Origin: Anolis sagrei
Taxonomy: Eukaryota > Chordata > Lepidosauria > Squamata > Anolidae
Direction of reading: 5' to 3'
Length of the DNA stretch: 64,000 nt
Assembly (NCBI RefSeq): GCF_037176765.1
Contig: NC_090023.1
Location: 25,617,366 to 25,681,365, forward strand
Shown: piece by piece, positions 22,971-34,000 of the stretch
Position numbering within the stretch: the stretch's first letter is position 1
How the letters are laid out: every line of letters starts with the position of its first letter
The notes under the pieces: generated by a model
What the model was told of the DNA's origin: nothing
Databases searched by the model: none
The model's input: the letters and a program-made list of their open reading frames with translations, nothing else
Position numbers and translations under genes: made by a program

Positions 22971-24285
22971 GAGCCGCAATTCTTAAATATATGTAAATTA
23001 TTGGTGACCATTCTGTTATGTTTTCTTAGTCCCAACCTACAGTGGAGATGCACCCCAAGACAACACTTATGTACTTTCCATTAGTTCAGTACAATGAAGG
23101 TAAGATTATCTCAAAATATTCATTCGAGGCTGAAAGACAGATTTCCAACAGAAGAAGTATGAAATAGTTATAATTTTGCACAGTTCTAGATATATCTGAT
23201 GTCTTGAGGTATTGTATAGATATAGTGAGATGTTTGAGAGTAAGCACATAGGGTATCTATGCAGAGGTTTTGAGTTGCTTTTATTTTGTGTAAAAAACAT
23301 TGCTAATTTTTCCTAAAAAGTTAAAATGCATTTTTGTAAGAAGCCCTCAAATATGAAAGATTTTGTATTTTATTTGCTATTTTGAAGTTACTATTTGGAT
23401 TATTTTCAAATACAGAAGAAGAATGAGGCAAAATGCCTTTCAATGGCCATATTTTGCTTCCCGGTGAATCTTCTCTGTGTTTTATTTCAGCTGCCCAGAT
23501 CCCATATGTCTCCTTATCCCTGAGTCATATTAAATCTTTAATTTTGGACCCAAACCCTGCCTATGAATTATACATGAGGTCAGCCTATATCTGAAAGTAT
23601 AATCTCAGTTATACTCAGTTAATGATATATGCTAGTGTTTTACCAGTCTATATGGCTTTGTAAATTGGGTAGAAAGAGATATTTGTTACCTCACCAACAA
23701 TAAAAACAGCAATGTCTGTGGAGAACAGAGTAGCAAGCTTCCATGTTTTTGTCTTTGTTGGGAAATGTCAGGAGAGTGCCTGAAAGTGTCTGGTTACAGT
23801 TATACAACTGGACAATGAAAGAAGACATTAATATTCCAGATCACTAAAAAGTATATTCAGTGGCAATCCGGGAAATTGCAGTGGCATCATCTCCTTCTGT
23901 TGCTCAGCAGGAAACGTACAGCCACTTGATTCTTGGGTGTTCCCTAAATGAACACACACTTAAATCAGTCATGTCCTGATTTTTTTGGACTATATTGTTT
24001 ATCATGGCTTATATTTTTTGTTGTTGCATAATATTTGAGAATCTGCTGGAGCCTATGAAAACTCGTGTTGTAATATCTTGTTGCATCTGCACTTCAGAAT
24101 TAATGCAGTCTGACACCATTTTCATTGGCATGACTCAATGATATATAATCTTGTATTTGTAGTTTGGTGGGGCACCAGACCTTTTTGTCAAAGTAAGCTA
24201 AAGAAGTTATAAAACTATAGTTCCCGTGATTCCACAGCAATGAGCCATCTTACTTACAGTGGTGTCAAACAGCACTAATTCTACT
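22971..24285. other. 3' flank of unit C, with gene-removing deletion near 23610
   Basis: Left of about 23605 the sequence matches the 3' side of gene A (to about 5255). Right of it the match resumes at about 7495 of gene A. The last coding exon and its surroundings, roughly 2.2 kb in A, are absent. The remainder is intron-like and holds no gene. Confidence 0.7.
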
Positions 24286-24740
24286 GTGTGTTATTGTTCA
24301 TTCATTCAGTCATCTCCGACTCTTCGTGACCTCATGGACCAGCCCACGCCAGAGCTCCCTGTCAGCCGTCACCACCCCCAGCTCCTTCAAGGTCAGTCCA
24401 GTCACTTCAAGGATGCCATCCATTCATCTTGCCCTTGGTCGGCCCCTCTTCCTTTTACCTTCCACTTTTCCCAGCATAATTGTCTTCTCTAGGCTTTGCT
24501 GTCTCCTCATGATGTGGCCAAAGTACTTCAACCTTGTCTCTAGTATCCTTCCCTCCAATGGGCAGCCGGGCTTTATTTCCTGGAGGATGGACTGGTTGGA
24601 TCTTCTTGCAGTCCAAGGCACTCTCAGAACGTTCCTCCAACACCACAGTTCAAAAGCATCTATCTTCCTTCGCTCAGCTCTAGTGTGGACTGATCCATAA
24701 GGCCACAAAGAGTCGAAAATGACTGAACAAATAAACAACA
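24286..24740 (-). mobile_element. RTE/BovB 3' fragment, possibly twin-primed
   Basis: The minus strand encodes the typical BovB C terminus: LRVPWTARRSNQSIL, then LKYFGHIMRRQQSLEKTIM and GKRKRGRPRAR. The left end is a BovB-type 3' tail read on the minus strand. The right end (AGAGTCGAAAATGACTGAAC then AAACAACAAACAA) is a second 3' tail on the plus strand. Such opposed ends fit a twin-priming inversion, or two nearby insertions. Less decayed than the spacer BovB copies. Confidence 0.75.
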
Positions 24741-24799
24741 AACAAGCAGCCTATGGAAGTGAACCATATGAATAAAGCAATTATTTTAGTAAGAATGAA

Positions 24800-25490
24800 A
24801 TAGATTTCTTTCACTTCCTGTTGTTTCACCCTGGTTCTGAATTATAAGTTGTCTGTAAATTGGATGGGACTGCCTGTACTAGATTTGCCATTTTGGAAAG
24901 CATCAGAAGCACAAGCAGTACAAAGCCCAATTACACAATCCACCCAGGATTACCTGTTGAACGTGTCTCTCCCTATGAACCATCAAGGACTTAAAAATAA
25001 TCTGGGGAAACCCTGCTCTCGGTCCCGCCACCATCACATTTGGTGGGGACAAAAGACAGGGCCTTCTCTGTGGTGGCCCCTTGGCTGTGGAACTCCCTCC
25101 CCATATGCCCCCTCCCTCTTGACTTTTCGCAAGACACTTAAAACTTGGCTGTGGGAGCAAGCGTTCGCAGAATAGATGGTTTTTATTGGTGAAGATGAGA
25201 TTTTATGGACCATATTTTTTGGACTGATTTGGGTGACATTTTAAACCTGGTGAACTATTTTAAATGTATATTTATTATCATTTTATATCATTGTGCCTTT
25301 ATTGGTGTTTTTATATTGTTGGAAGCAGCCCTGAGTCCCTCTTTGGAGGTCAAGGATAGGATGGGATACAAAGGTTATAAATTAATAATAATAAATAAAT
25401 ATGAGAATTTCAGAGTAACATAGGTTTTAGGCCATATTTGCAGCAGAATAGTGCTTGATTAGGGATATTAGTCAATGCACCACAAAAATC
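24800..25490. other. Inverted intron segment of unit C with LINE insert
   Basis: Bases 24800-24955 and 25398-25490 are reverse complements of intron sequence that A and B carry in forward direction (about 8515-8760 in A). Flanks on both sides are in normal orientation. The inversion ends where coding exon 2 should begin, and that exon is missing. Confidence 0.7.
24956..25395 (+). mobile_element. L2/CR1-like LINE 3' end inside the inversion
   Basis: Frames give LLNVSLPMNHQ and ..PSLLTFRKTLKTWLWEQAF, a LINE C terminus. A 3' UTR with AGCCCTGAGTCCCTCTTTGG and (AAT)n near 25383-25398 follows. Related ends occur at 29222-29930 and 61247-62190. Confidence 0.7.
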
Positions 25491-25800
25491 TCAATCAAAA
25501 AGGAATCATTTCATCATAGATGTTTACTTATATTCATTGGTCTAACAACTGGATTTAGACTACTTTCTTTTGCTGACACTCATGTGGGTCTCAAAATCTA
25601 TTCTTTCATATCAATCACAATTCAGTTACAAATCAATAAACTGCCCATCAAGAATTCCCTCAATGTGCACTTTTGAGGTTCTATGATTAATTTTGGGGAA
25701 GGGGAAATCATAATAAAAGATGGAAAGAAGGAAAGAGATTTTGACATATTGTTACTCTTCAAGGTGTTTGAAAAAGAGGGTATGATAGAAAGACATTTAC

Positions 25801-25968
25801 CTTAATTGCAAATCCATTGGCATGTCCTGAAATACAGAATTGTGCCCGCCCCCAAAATCCCTCCACTCCTCCATTTGGCACTGTTAGGACTGCATTTGAT
25901 TTCCGACTTTCTGCATCCCAGACACAGCAGAAGACCAAGCAGATCACAATGTTCACTGAGAGAGCCAT
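25801..25968 (-). pseudogene. VMO1: VMO1 gene C remnant: first coding exon only
   Basis: A single 168-nt exon with intact ATG, signal peptide ([17 protein letters not shown]), [14 protein letters not shown] and GFAIK, and an intact AAG/GTAAAT donor. The other two coding exons cannot be found. Coding exon 2 is lost at the edge of an inversion and the last exon lies in a deletion of about 2.2 kb. The upstream TATA box is changed to TTACATTT. The exon frame has stayed open, so the loss looks recent. Without two of three lobes no VMO-I fold is possible. A short secreted peptide by read-through is conceivable but unsupported. Confidence 0.85.
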
Positions 25969-26689
25969 TGGAATGCAATCTATTTCAGATCCATCTGCAA
26001 AATGATTCTGGGAAGTAAATGTCTAGAGATTTTTAATACAATTTAGTGGAAAATCCTTCTCGGTCACTTCTGAAATCTAAAGGCAATTACCTCTAGCTAC
26101 AAAAAAAGTACTTCAAGGGCCCAAATGTAGGATGGCCAATAACAGTGGATATGTTCCTTTCCCCTTTAATTATAGGAACTAATCATGAATTAACTAGCAA
26201 ATTGAGAAATCATTAGAGATGTGGAAAATTGTTATGGAATAAGTCCAATGAGGCTTCCTGGCTAACGGCATGTATGGAACATTTTAATATAAAAGTTTCA
26301 CTTGCAGAACTATGCTCCATATCAACCCATTTATCCAGATGCACCATTTGGCTGATACAATTAAGCCATGGCTCTTCCATAGCTGATGGAAAGCAAATGG
26401 ATCATGGAGGAAGATTGCAAGCTATCATCTAGAGGTCTCAGTAAACTTCACTTATTATCTAGTTACAGGGATAGAATCAAACATTTTCAAAGCCCACACT
26501 CTCTACTCTTCAATAGCCATGGGAAGGTACTAGGTGCCTGCATTTTCTAAGTAGTCAAGTTAGGGGCGTGGTGTTTTGTTTTGTCTTTTTTTTTTTTGCA
26601 AAAAGTAGGGTGTAATACATCACAGACCCAAAAAGACATAAGTAGGTAGATTAAACTTTCATCTGCCAGTAGTAGGAACCCAGCCTTTG

Positions 26690-27160
26690 TCAGTCAAACT
26701 GAGCTTTAAAGCCCTACATGGTTCCAGGTTATCTACAGAATCACCTGCTTACCAACAATCTGCCCCAAACACTGAGGTCCTCTGAGGGGTGGCTACTGCA
26801 CCCTGCCAGAAACTAACTGGCAACCACCTCCTGGAGGACCTTTTCATCAGCCACCCCAAGACTGTGGAACAACCTGCCGGTAGAGCTCTGACAGCTACAT
26901 CAGCTGTCAGAATTTAAGACATAAGTGAAGACCAATCTCTTCTAGCAGGCCTACTCCAATAGTTGTCATTAAAAATTGTAAACTTCTACTCTATGTCTAA
27001 CTTTTGTTTTGTGTATTTTAATATGTATTTTATGGAAATAAGTTTTAATATGTGTTTTTTGCAGTAATATTAAATGATTATGTGTTTTGATTATATGTTT
27101 TAGCAATGTTGTAACTCACCTCAAGCTATGAGGAGAGGCGAATAAGAAATAAAATAATTA
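26690..27160 (+). mobile_element. LINE 3' end shared by units A-D (copy C)
   Basis: Starts with AGTCAAACTGAGCTTTAAAG and ends near the AAGAAATAAAATAATTATAAG tail. The long microsatellite found in A, B and D is almost absent here. Contains CCACCCCAAGACTGTGGAAC, as in the other copies. Confidence 0.7.
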
Positions 27161-27592
27161 TAAGGGACACAACACCCTCTAACATTAGAGCATTTATAGT
27201 TTTGCATACTAGCCCTCTTGTTCCATCACAAGTTGGAGCAATCTCTAAATAATTCTGAGGAAGGAATACATTTTAAATGCCCTGTCCTGATTCAATTTGG
27301 TTAATCCTTATTACAACAAATCCATTGAATCACTTGTTATAAGGTATTTTAATCAGAGGGTCTACTCTACTTAGGACAAACAGAATTTAAAATCCTGTGT
27401 GGATTGCCTTTGTGAAAAAAATGCCATCCCTCAGGTCATCCCAACAATTACCAAAAAAACTACATGGTCAAAAAACTACATATTTTTCCTTAGTTCTATT
27501 TTTAACAACTAACAAGATTTGTATATTTTTATCTTGCTCTTTCCAATTCCCTCAGAAAAATTCTTTGTGAAGTATAATGCAGTTAAACTTAC

Positions 27593-27659
27593 ACTGTAAC
27601 AGGAACTAGGTGTCCTACAGGTGGAATGAAAGCAAACCTGCAGTGAGCAACAAATGTAA
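27593..27659 (-). promoter_or_regulatory. Degenerate promoter/leader exon of remnant C
   Basis: The donor GTAAGT (27592-27587) is kept. The TATA position reads TTACATTT (27659-27652), one change from the other five copies. This agrees with gene C being dead. Confidence 0.6.
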
Positions 27660-28149
27660 GGTCATCAGGAGAGGGGAGTGGGAAGACAAAGAAATGTGAA
27701 AGTCACTCATTCTGAGTTATCACTTGCCATGCTCTATTGCTTGATAACTGAGTGGAACAGAAAAAGGCAGTAAAGAATTATTTGTCCATTGCCTATTTTT
27801 TCCACTATTGACTACAAAAGCAGAAGCATAAAGCCAAGACCCATTTCCAAACAGCAAGTTGTCATGCTGTCCAAGTGCAAACTGAAGAATCCAGCAAAGA
27901 GGCAACAATGGCAGGGAATAACACCATGCTTGGCTCAGGAAGCTGTTTGGCAATGCTGAACTCTAGCTCTTTTATGAGCTCTCTCAAAGACTGTCATTGG
28001 ACTTTCTTTAACATATGCCCTCAAAAGGCTTTAACCCATGCCAATTCAACTAATTCTGGCAAGTATAGTGGAGTGCTTGTGTGTATATTTGTGTCAAGAA
28101 ACGAGCCATGTTTTTGTGGACAGGATTTCTGGTCACTACACTAAAGACT

Positions 28150-28680
28150 GACTTGTGGTTGTGGCATCACTTTGACTTTGATGTATGGCAACTTTATGAA
28201 AAACATGTCCAAATCACTCTGTAACTTAATCCTGCTCAAACCTTGCATAGTCCATATCCCTTTATTGAGTCTATCCACTTGTAATGCAGTTTTCCTCTTT
28301 TGCTATTGCTTTCTACTCTAATAAGCATTATTAACCATGATAACAAATCATTTCTTCTAATGATGGGGCCAAAGTATCACAGTCCCAGCTTAGTCAGCTT
28401 AGCTTCCTGGGAGAGTTCGGTCCAGATTTGCTCCAATATCTGATTTCTGAGCGAGGTATCTACAGAACTCTCCTCCAGTATGACCTTTCAAATGAGTTGA
28501 TTTTCTTCTTAACAGCTTTTTGAATGTGGAGCTTTCATAGTCATATGTAGATATATGATGGCATGGACCAATCTCACTTTGATATACAATGATATCTTGA
28601 CTGTTCTAGCCTTCTACTGATTTCTGGACTAAACTCATCATTCTGATTGACTGATCCAATGGATAGAAATTTTGACAACC
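28150..28680 (-). mobile_element. Old RTE/BovB 3' fragment, spacer C/D
   Basis: Matches the spacer BovB relics. It includes TGATGGGGCCAAAGTATCAC (about 28360) and GATTGACTGATCCAATGGAT (about 28646). Confidence 0.7.
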
Positions 28681-28689
28681 CCAGTTCTT

Positions 28690-28955
28690 AGAGATATGTA
28701 AATTATTGGCTAATTCGGTGCAATGATTGTGTTGATTACGGATTGGTAATATGGATGATGCAATTGGACCACGATTTTAGTTAGGAGATGTATTGGATTG
28801 TGATTTCGTGTAATATTGTGTATTATGTTTTTTATGGTTTTAATTGTATACTGTGCACTGTATATTTTGTTGTAAACCGCGTTGAGTCGCCAATTAGGCT
28901 GAGAAACGGCGGTATACAAGGACAGTAAATAAATAAATAAATAAATAAATATTGG
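28690..28955 (+). mobile_element. LINE/SINE 3' end with AAAT tail
   Basis: A 3' UTR-like stretch ends in AAACCGCGTTGAGTCGCCAA..GAAACGGCGGTATACAAGGA and then (AAAT)n. It is present only in this spacer. No ORF motif is left. Confidence 0.6.
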
Positions 28956-29221
28956 TGATAATTCAGTTTTGTTTTCTTAGTCCCAACCTACAATGTAGGT
29001 GTACTCTAAATCAACACTCATAAACATATTTAATATCTTGAGGTATTGCTCAGATATTGTGAGGTGTGTGAGAACAGATAGGGTATCTAAGCAGAGGTTT
29101 TTGAGATGCTTTATATTGTGTTAAAAGCATTGCTATTTTTTTTTTAAAAAAAAATGAAATTGCATTTTTGTAAGAAGCCCTAAAATATGAAATATTTTGT
29201 ATTATATTCACTATTTTATTG

Positions 29222-29930
29222 AATAGATTACTGCAACACACTCTACGTAGAGTTGCCTCTGAAGACTGTTCAGAAGCTTCAATTAGTCCAATACTCGGCA
29301 GCCAGGTTGCTCACGGGAGCGTTATACCGAGAGTGTACAACGCCCTTGCTTCACCAGCTCCACTGGCTACCTATTAGCGTCTGAGCACAATTCAAAATAC
29401 TGGCTTTGGCCTATAAAGCCCTTAACAGTTCTGGTCCAGTTTACCTATCTGAACATATCTCCTACTATGAACCACCTAGGAACTTCTGATCGTCCGGGGA
29501 GATTTGGCTCGCTGTCCCGTCCCCCCCCCCCCCCCCGTCCCCCACCGCCATTGCAATCACAGTTGGTGGGGACAAGAGGCAGGACCTTCTCCGTGGTGGC
29601 CCCTCAGCTATAGAATTCCCTTCCAAGTGAAATCAGATCTACTCCATCCCTCCTCACTTTCTGGAAAAAAGTGAAATCCTGGCTTTGGGATCAGGCCTTT
29701 GTGGGTTAGACTACCTTGATGGCAAAGCTATGGTTTTAATGGACTCTGATGGACTGCTCTTAGGATGATGACTTAAATTGGCGATAGTTTTAAAGTTTTT
29801 ATAATGTTTTATGCTGTTTTTACTTGATATATATACCTATGTTTTTTGTTGTTGTTAGCCGTCCTGAGTCCCTCTGTGGAGACTGAGATAGGATGGGATA
29901 TAAATGTCCTAAATAAATAAATAAATATTT
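29222..29930 (+). mobile_element. L2/CR1-like LINE 3' end
   Basis: Plus-strand frames include [20 protein letters not shown] and a TRQLLH-type run, then a C-terminal FWKKVKSWLWDQAFVG. The 3' UTR has CCGTCCTGAGTCCCTCTGTG and ends with (AAAT)n at about 29910-29928. A poly-C run lies at 29520-29536. Copies of the same region appear at 31990-33100, 51325-52195 and 61247-62190. Confidence 0.75.
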
Positions 29931-30477
29931 TTGTTACCATTTGGATTTTTGATGAAGGTAGTGATGCAACGATCAAGTAAGCATTTTTCTAAATATTCAA
30001 ACTTTTTAAGCCCCACAGGTCAGTTGCCTAAATTATAGTAGACCACATGCATACATAAATTAAGTTGTATTTGAGGTCATATATGGTTGCCTACAACCTT
30101 TCAAAGACAGAAGAATGAGGCAGAATGCCTTTCAATTACCATATTGCAAAATAGCCCTTGACTTATCCATGGATCATATCACAATCTCTAATTTTGAACC
30201 TAAACTCTGCCCATGATTTATACATGAAGTCAACCTATATCTGAGAATATAAAATATTAATATTTCAAAGAAAAATGTTTTTTTCTGGGTAAACAGGAAA
30301 ATTTCTCTTTGGGAATTTTTGGAGGGAGCTACCATGGAAAATTCACAAGGAAGGCATTTTTTCCACCTTCTGTTGAGATCACCATGAGCTTTATGTCTTC
30401 CAGAAGTGGCATATCATCCAATACATAACCGTTGCTCTGAAAATTGCTTTGTGAAACAGTCATGTTCAAGACAACAA

Positions 30478-30756
30478 TTCAGCTTTAAAGTCCCCTATGC
30501 TCCAATTCTGTGGAACTCATTGCCTCCATACATTAGAGCAATGTCGGAGTTGCAACCTTTTGTAAAGGCACTCAAGACTTGGCTGTTTGGTTGTGCATTT
30601 AAGTAATCAGATCAAATTGCCAAATAGTCACTGTTGAATGTTTTTATGTTGATTGTTTTTATATTGTGTAAATGCTATTTTAGATTGTAAGTCGCTCGGA
30701 GCACTTTGGTGGAGAGCGACTAATTAAGAAATAAAGTGAAGTGAAGTGAAGAAAAG
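30478..30756 (+). mobile_element. LINE 3' end with (GTGAA)n tail
   Basis: The frame reads APILWNSLPPYIRAM..and FVKALKTWLFGCAFK, then stops. The 3' UTR has GTAAGTCGCTCGGAGCACTT and ends in AAGTGAAGTGAAGTGAAG. The tail differs from those of the other LINEs here, so it is a separate family. It lies just 3' of gene D. Confidence 0.7.
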
Positions 30757-31058
30757 GGAGGGAATACCAGCACTATGGCCGAATAAGATTTTAAAAGCCA
30801 CTTATGAGAATGACACTATTTAAAAAGGTCTGTTCATTAACCTGTGCCTGTTTTTTTCTGTTGATCTTCCTTTCATCCTTCTGTTGGCCTTCTATCCATT
30901 TACAACACTTGTAGAGTCAAGAAATCGAATGAAGAAAAATAAAGCATGCACTCATCTCTTTGTTTAAGATTTAATTGTGGTGAACATTCATTGCACCAAT
31001 GAGCTAGCAATGCAGACAGCTCTTCTCCCTGTTGTCAGGAGGCTAAAACTCTTACACT

Positions 31059-34000
31059 TTAATCACAGCAGTAGAACTTAACATCATTAAGTCCGGTGTT
31101 GTCATGCATGATTCCAGCTTTCTCAGGCTCCACTTTTGATTGGATCCCACATATAGCACCTTTTTCGCAAGCCTTGCTCCATGGTCCATATGTACCCCAC
31201 TCTTTTGATTCACCCTTCAGCTGCTCCCCGCTTTGACATTTGAACAGAATGTTGTTGGCTGTACTATCATCCATCGGTCCCTGCGCTGCTTCCACATTTA
31301 GAGAAAAAGAGCTCAGGTAGTCTTTGGAACAACTTATAGTCTTTGACCACTCTCCTTTCCTGTTAGAGAAAACAATGATCACAATTGTCAGAGAAATACA
31401 TTTGGATGGATTCCAGAAAAACTCAATGCTGACCTAAGGAATGAAGCCATAAACCATGTTTAGAGGAAAACTGGCCTGCAAGATGTTATGGATCAACAGC
31501 TCATACAATTCTTTCTGACTAGAGTTTTGGAGAGATGAAATCCAAAATATCTGTCAGGTCAAACATTCCTAATCATTTTGGAAACATTGATGATTTCCTT
31601 CTAAGTTCATACAGATATTATATAAACCAGCAACTAGTTCAAGAAAGTATAGCTGGATGGTTGGAATCCTGTAGATCAGTTGTGATCATTCAGTCAATCA
31701 ATGAACAGTGCGACAATGCATAGAGAAATCCATCCTATTCAATGGCTCTGCTGTAGCTGTGTCTAATAATAGGATTTAGATTTGATCCCCAAAATCATGT
31801 TAAAAGTAGAAACATCTACAGTACAACATGGCATGGTATGCTTTAATTGTCTAAGCAGAATAATAGAATCATAGTTGGAAGAGACAACAAGGACCATCCA
31901 TTCTAGCCCCCTGCCATGCAGAAACAAAGAAACAAAGCAAGTCTATAAAGGATATAGACTGTGATGTCTGCAATTACCTGGAAGTTAGAAGGAACATTTA
32001 TCTATTTATTTACTTCACTTTTATACCATTTTTCTCATGGCGGGGGGAGCGGGGGCTCAAGGAGATTTCCAATATATTTGTGGCAAAAATTCAATCCCTC
32101 ACATACACAGCATAAATCAAAAATAACATATGACTATCCTATTAAATCATAAAACATGCACATTTAGACATTAAACAGTTGAGTTAAAACATATTAATAC
32201 AAACGTTAAAATCACGTAATTCAAAAATCTTGGTCCAAGGCCATTCTTAATTTCAAATATCAGTTGTACATAATTCTGATCATTCCTTGTATTGCTTACT
32301 GCCCAATGGCTTGGTCCTCCAGCCAATTTTTTTCCCTCGAAGGCCAGGAGAGAAAGCACTGATCTGACTTCATTGGGGAGGGAGTTCCATAGTCGAGGAG
32401 CCACCAGTGAGAAGGCCCTGTCTCTCGTCCTCACCAGTTGCACCTGCAAGAGAGGTGTGACCAAGAGCAGGGCCTCCCCAGATGATCTTAATCTCTGAGA
32501 TTATTCATAGAGGGAGATACATTTGGCCAGGTCAGTTGGGCCGGAACTGTTTAGGGCTTTATAGGCTAAAGCCAGCACTTTAAATAATGCTCAGTAGCAG
32601 ACTGGCAGCCAGTGGAGCTGGCATAACAGGAGGTTGTATGCCCCCTGTACCCTGCTCCAGTTAGCAATCTGGCTGCAGCCTGATGGACCAATTGGAGCTT
32701 CCAAACAGTCTTCAAATGCAACCCCACATAGAGTGTGTTGCAGTAGTCTATTTGTGATGTAACCAGAGCATGGACTACCATGGCCAAGTCAAACTTTGCA
32801 AGGTACAGGCACAACTGGCACACAGGCTATAATTGTGCAAATGTTCCCCTGGCCACCTGTGGTTCCAGATCAGCGATAAATCCAGGAGAACTCCCAAGCT
32901 GTGAACCTGTGTCTTCAAGGGCAATGTAACCCCATCCAACACTGGCTGTAACTCTATATCCTGTTCAGCTTTACAACTGTCTTGTCTGGATTCAATTTCA
33001 ATTTGTTCACCCTCATCCAGACCATCACAGCTGCCAAGCATCACTTCAGGACCTGAACAGCCTCCTTAGCAGTAGGTGGAAAAGAGTAGTAGAATTGAAC
33101 ATAGACTTATAGAATGATAGAATCCTATAGTTTGAAGAGACCTCTATGAAATGTAACTTGGTAACAAAGTATTGAAAGATTATGAAGGTAGATATATAAT
33201 AATGTATGGTGAAATAAGGGAAGGTGGATATGTATTAGTAAATGTATATACACCAAATGTAAAACAGCATGAAATTTATATGAAAAAGTACTAGGTCAGA
33301 TAGAAAACTATCATCAACAATACATAATATTTGGAAGAGATTGCAATTGTTGTATGATAAATAAGATAAGACTACTCAAAAGGCAAAAATTTAAAATAGT
33401 GAAACAATGGACTTAAGTAAAGTGATGAATAAATGGCAATTAAAAGATGTGTGGAGAGTGGTAAAGGGAGAGGAAAAATATACATATTACAAGGTTGTAC
33501 ATAAAGTATATACAAGAATTGATTACATTTTTGGTTCTAAAAATATGTTAAATAATTTTAAATGCTGATATTGTAAATATTAAAGTTTCAGGCCATGCCT
33601 TGGTGTCAATTGAGATTGCTTTAAATGTGATTATGATAAAATGAGAAACTGGAGATTAAATACTAAAATTTTGAACTATAGATAAATTGTGGCTAGAATA
33701 AAAACTGACTGAATGGCAAGAAATTTGGGGAATTAATAAAAGGGAATTATCAGAAGGAGTATTATGGGATACAATGAAAGTGGTGGTGAGAAGACTATGT
33801 ATAAAAGAGACAATTAATATTTTAAAAAGCAAGAAGAAAGGAAAGGAAATTTGGAAAAAGCAATAGAAGCTTTAGAAAAAGAGTACACAATAAAGAGAGA
33901 TATCCAAATATACATAAGGGTAGGAGGCAAAAGAGAGGAATTTGATAAAATTGAAGTAGACAAAGTACAAGATTATTTAACATACTTAAAAAGGGATTTT

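Noticed and set aside
24424-24741. 105-aa minus-strand frame as a host gene
   Set aside because: WTARRSNQSIL and RRQQSLEKTIM identify it as the end of the BovB ORF2.
25801-25968. Gene C as a functional gene
   Set aside because: Only one of three coding exons is present and the TATA box is altered.
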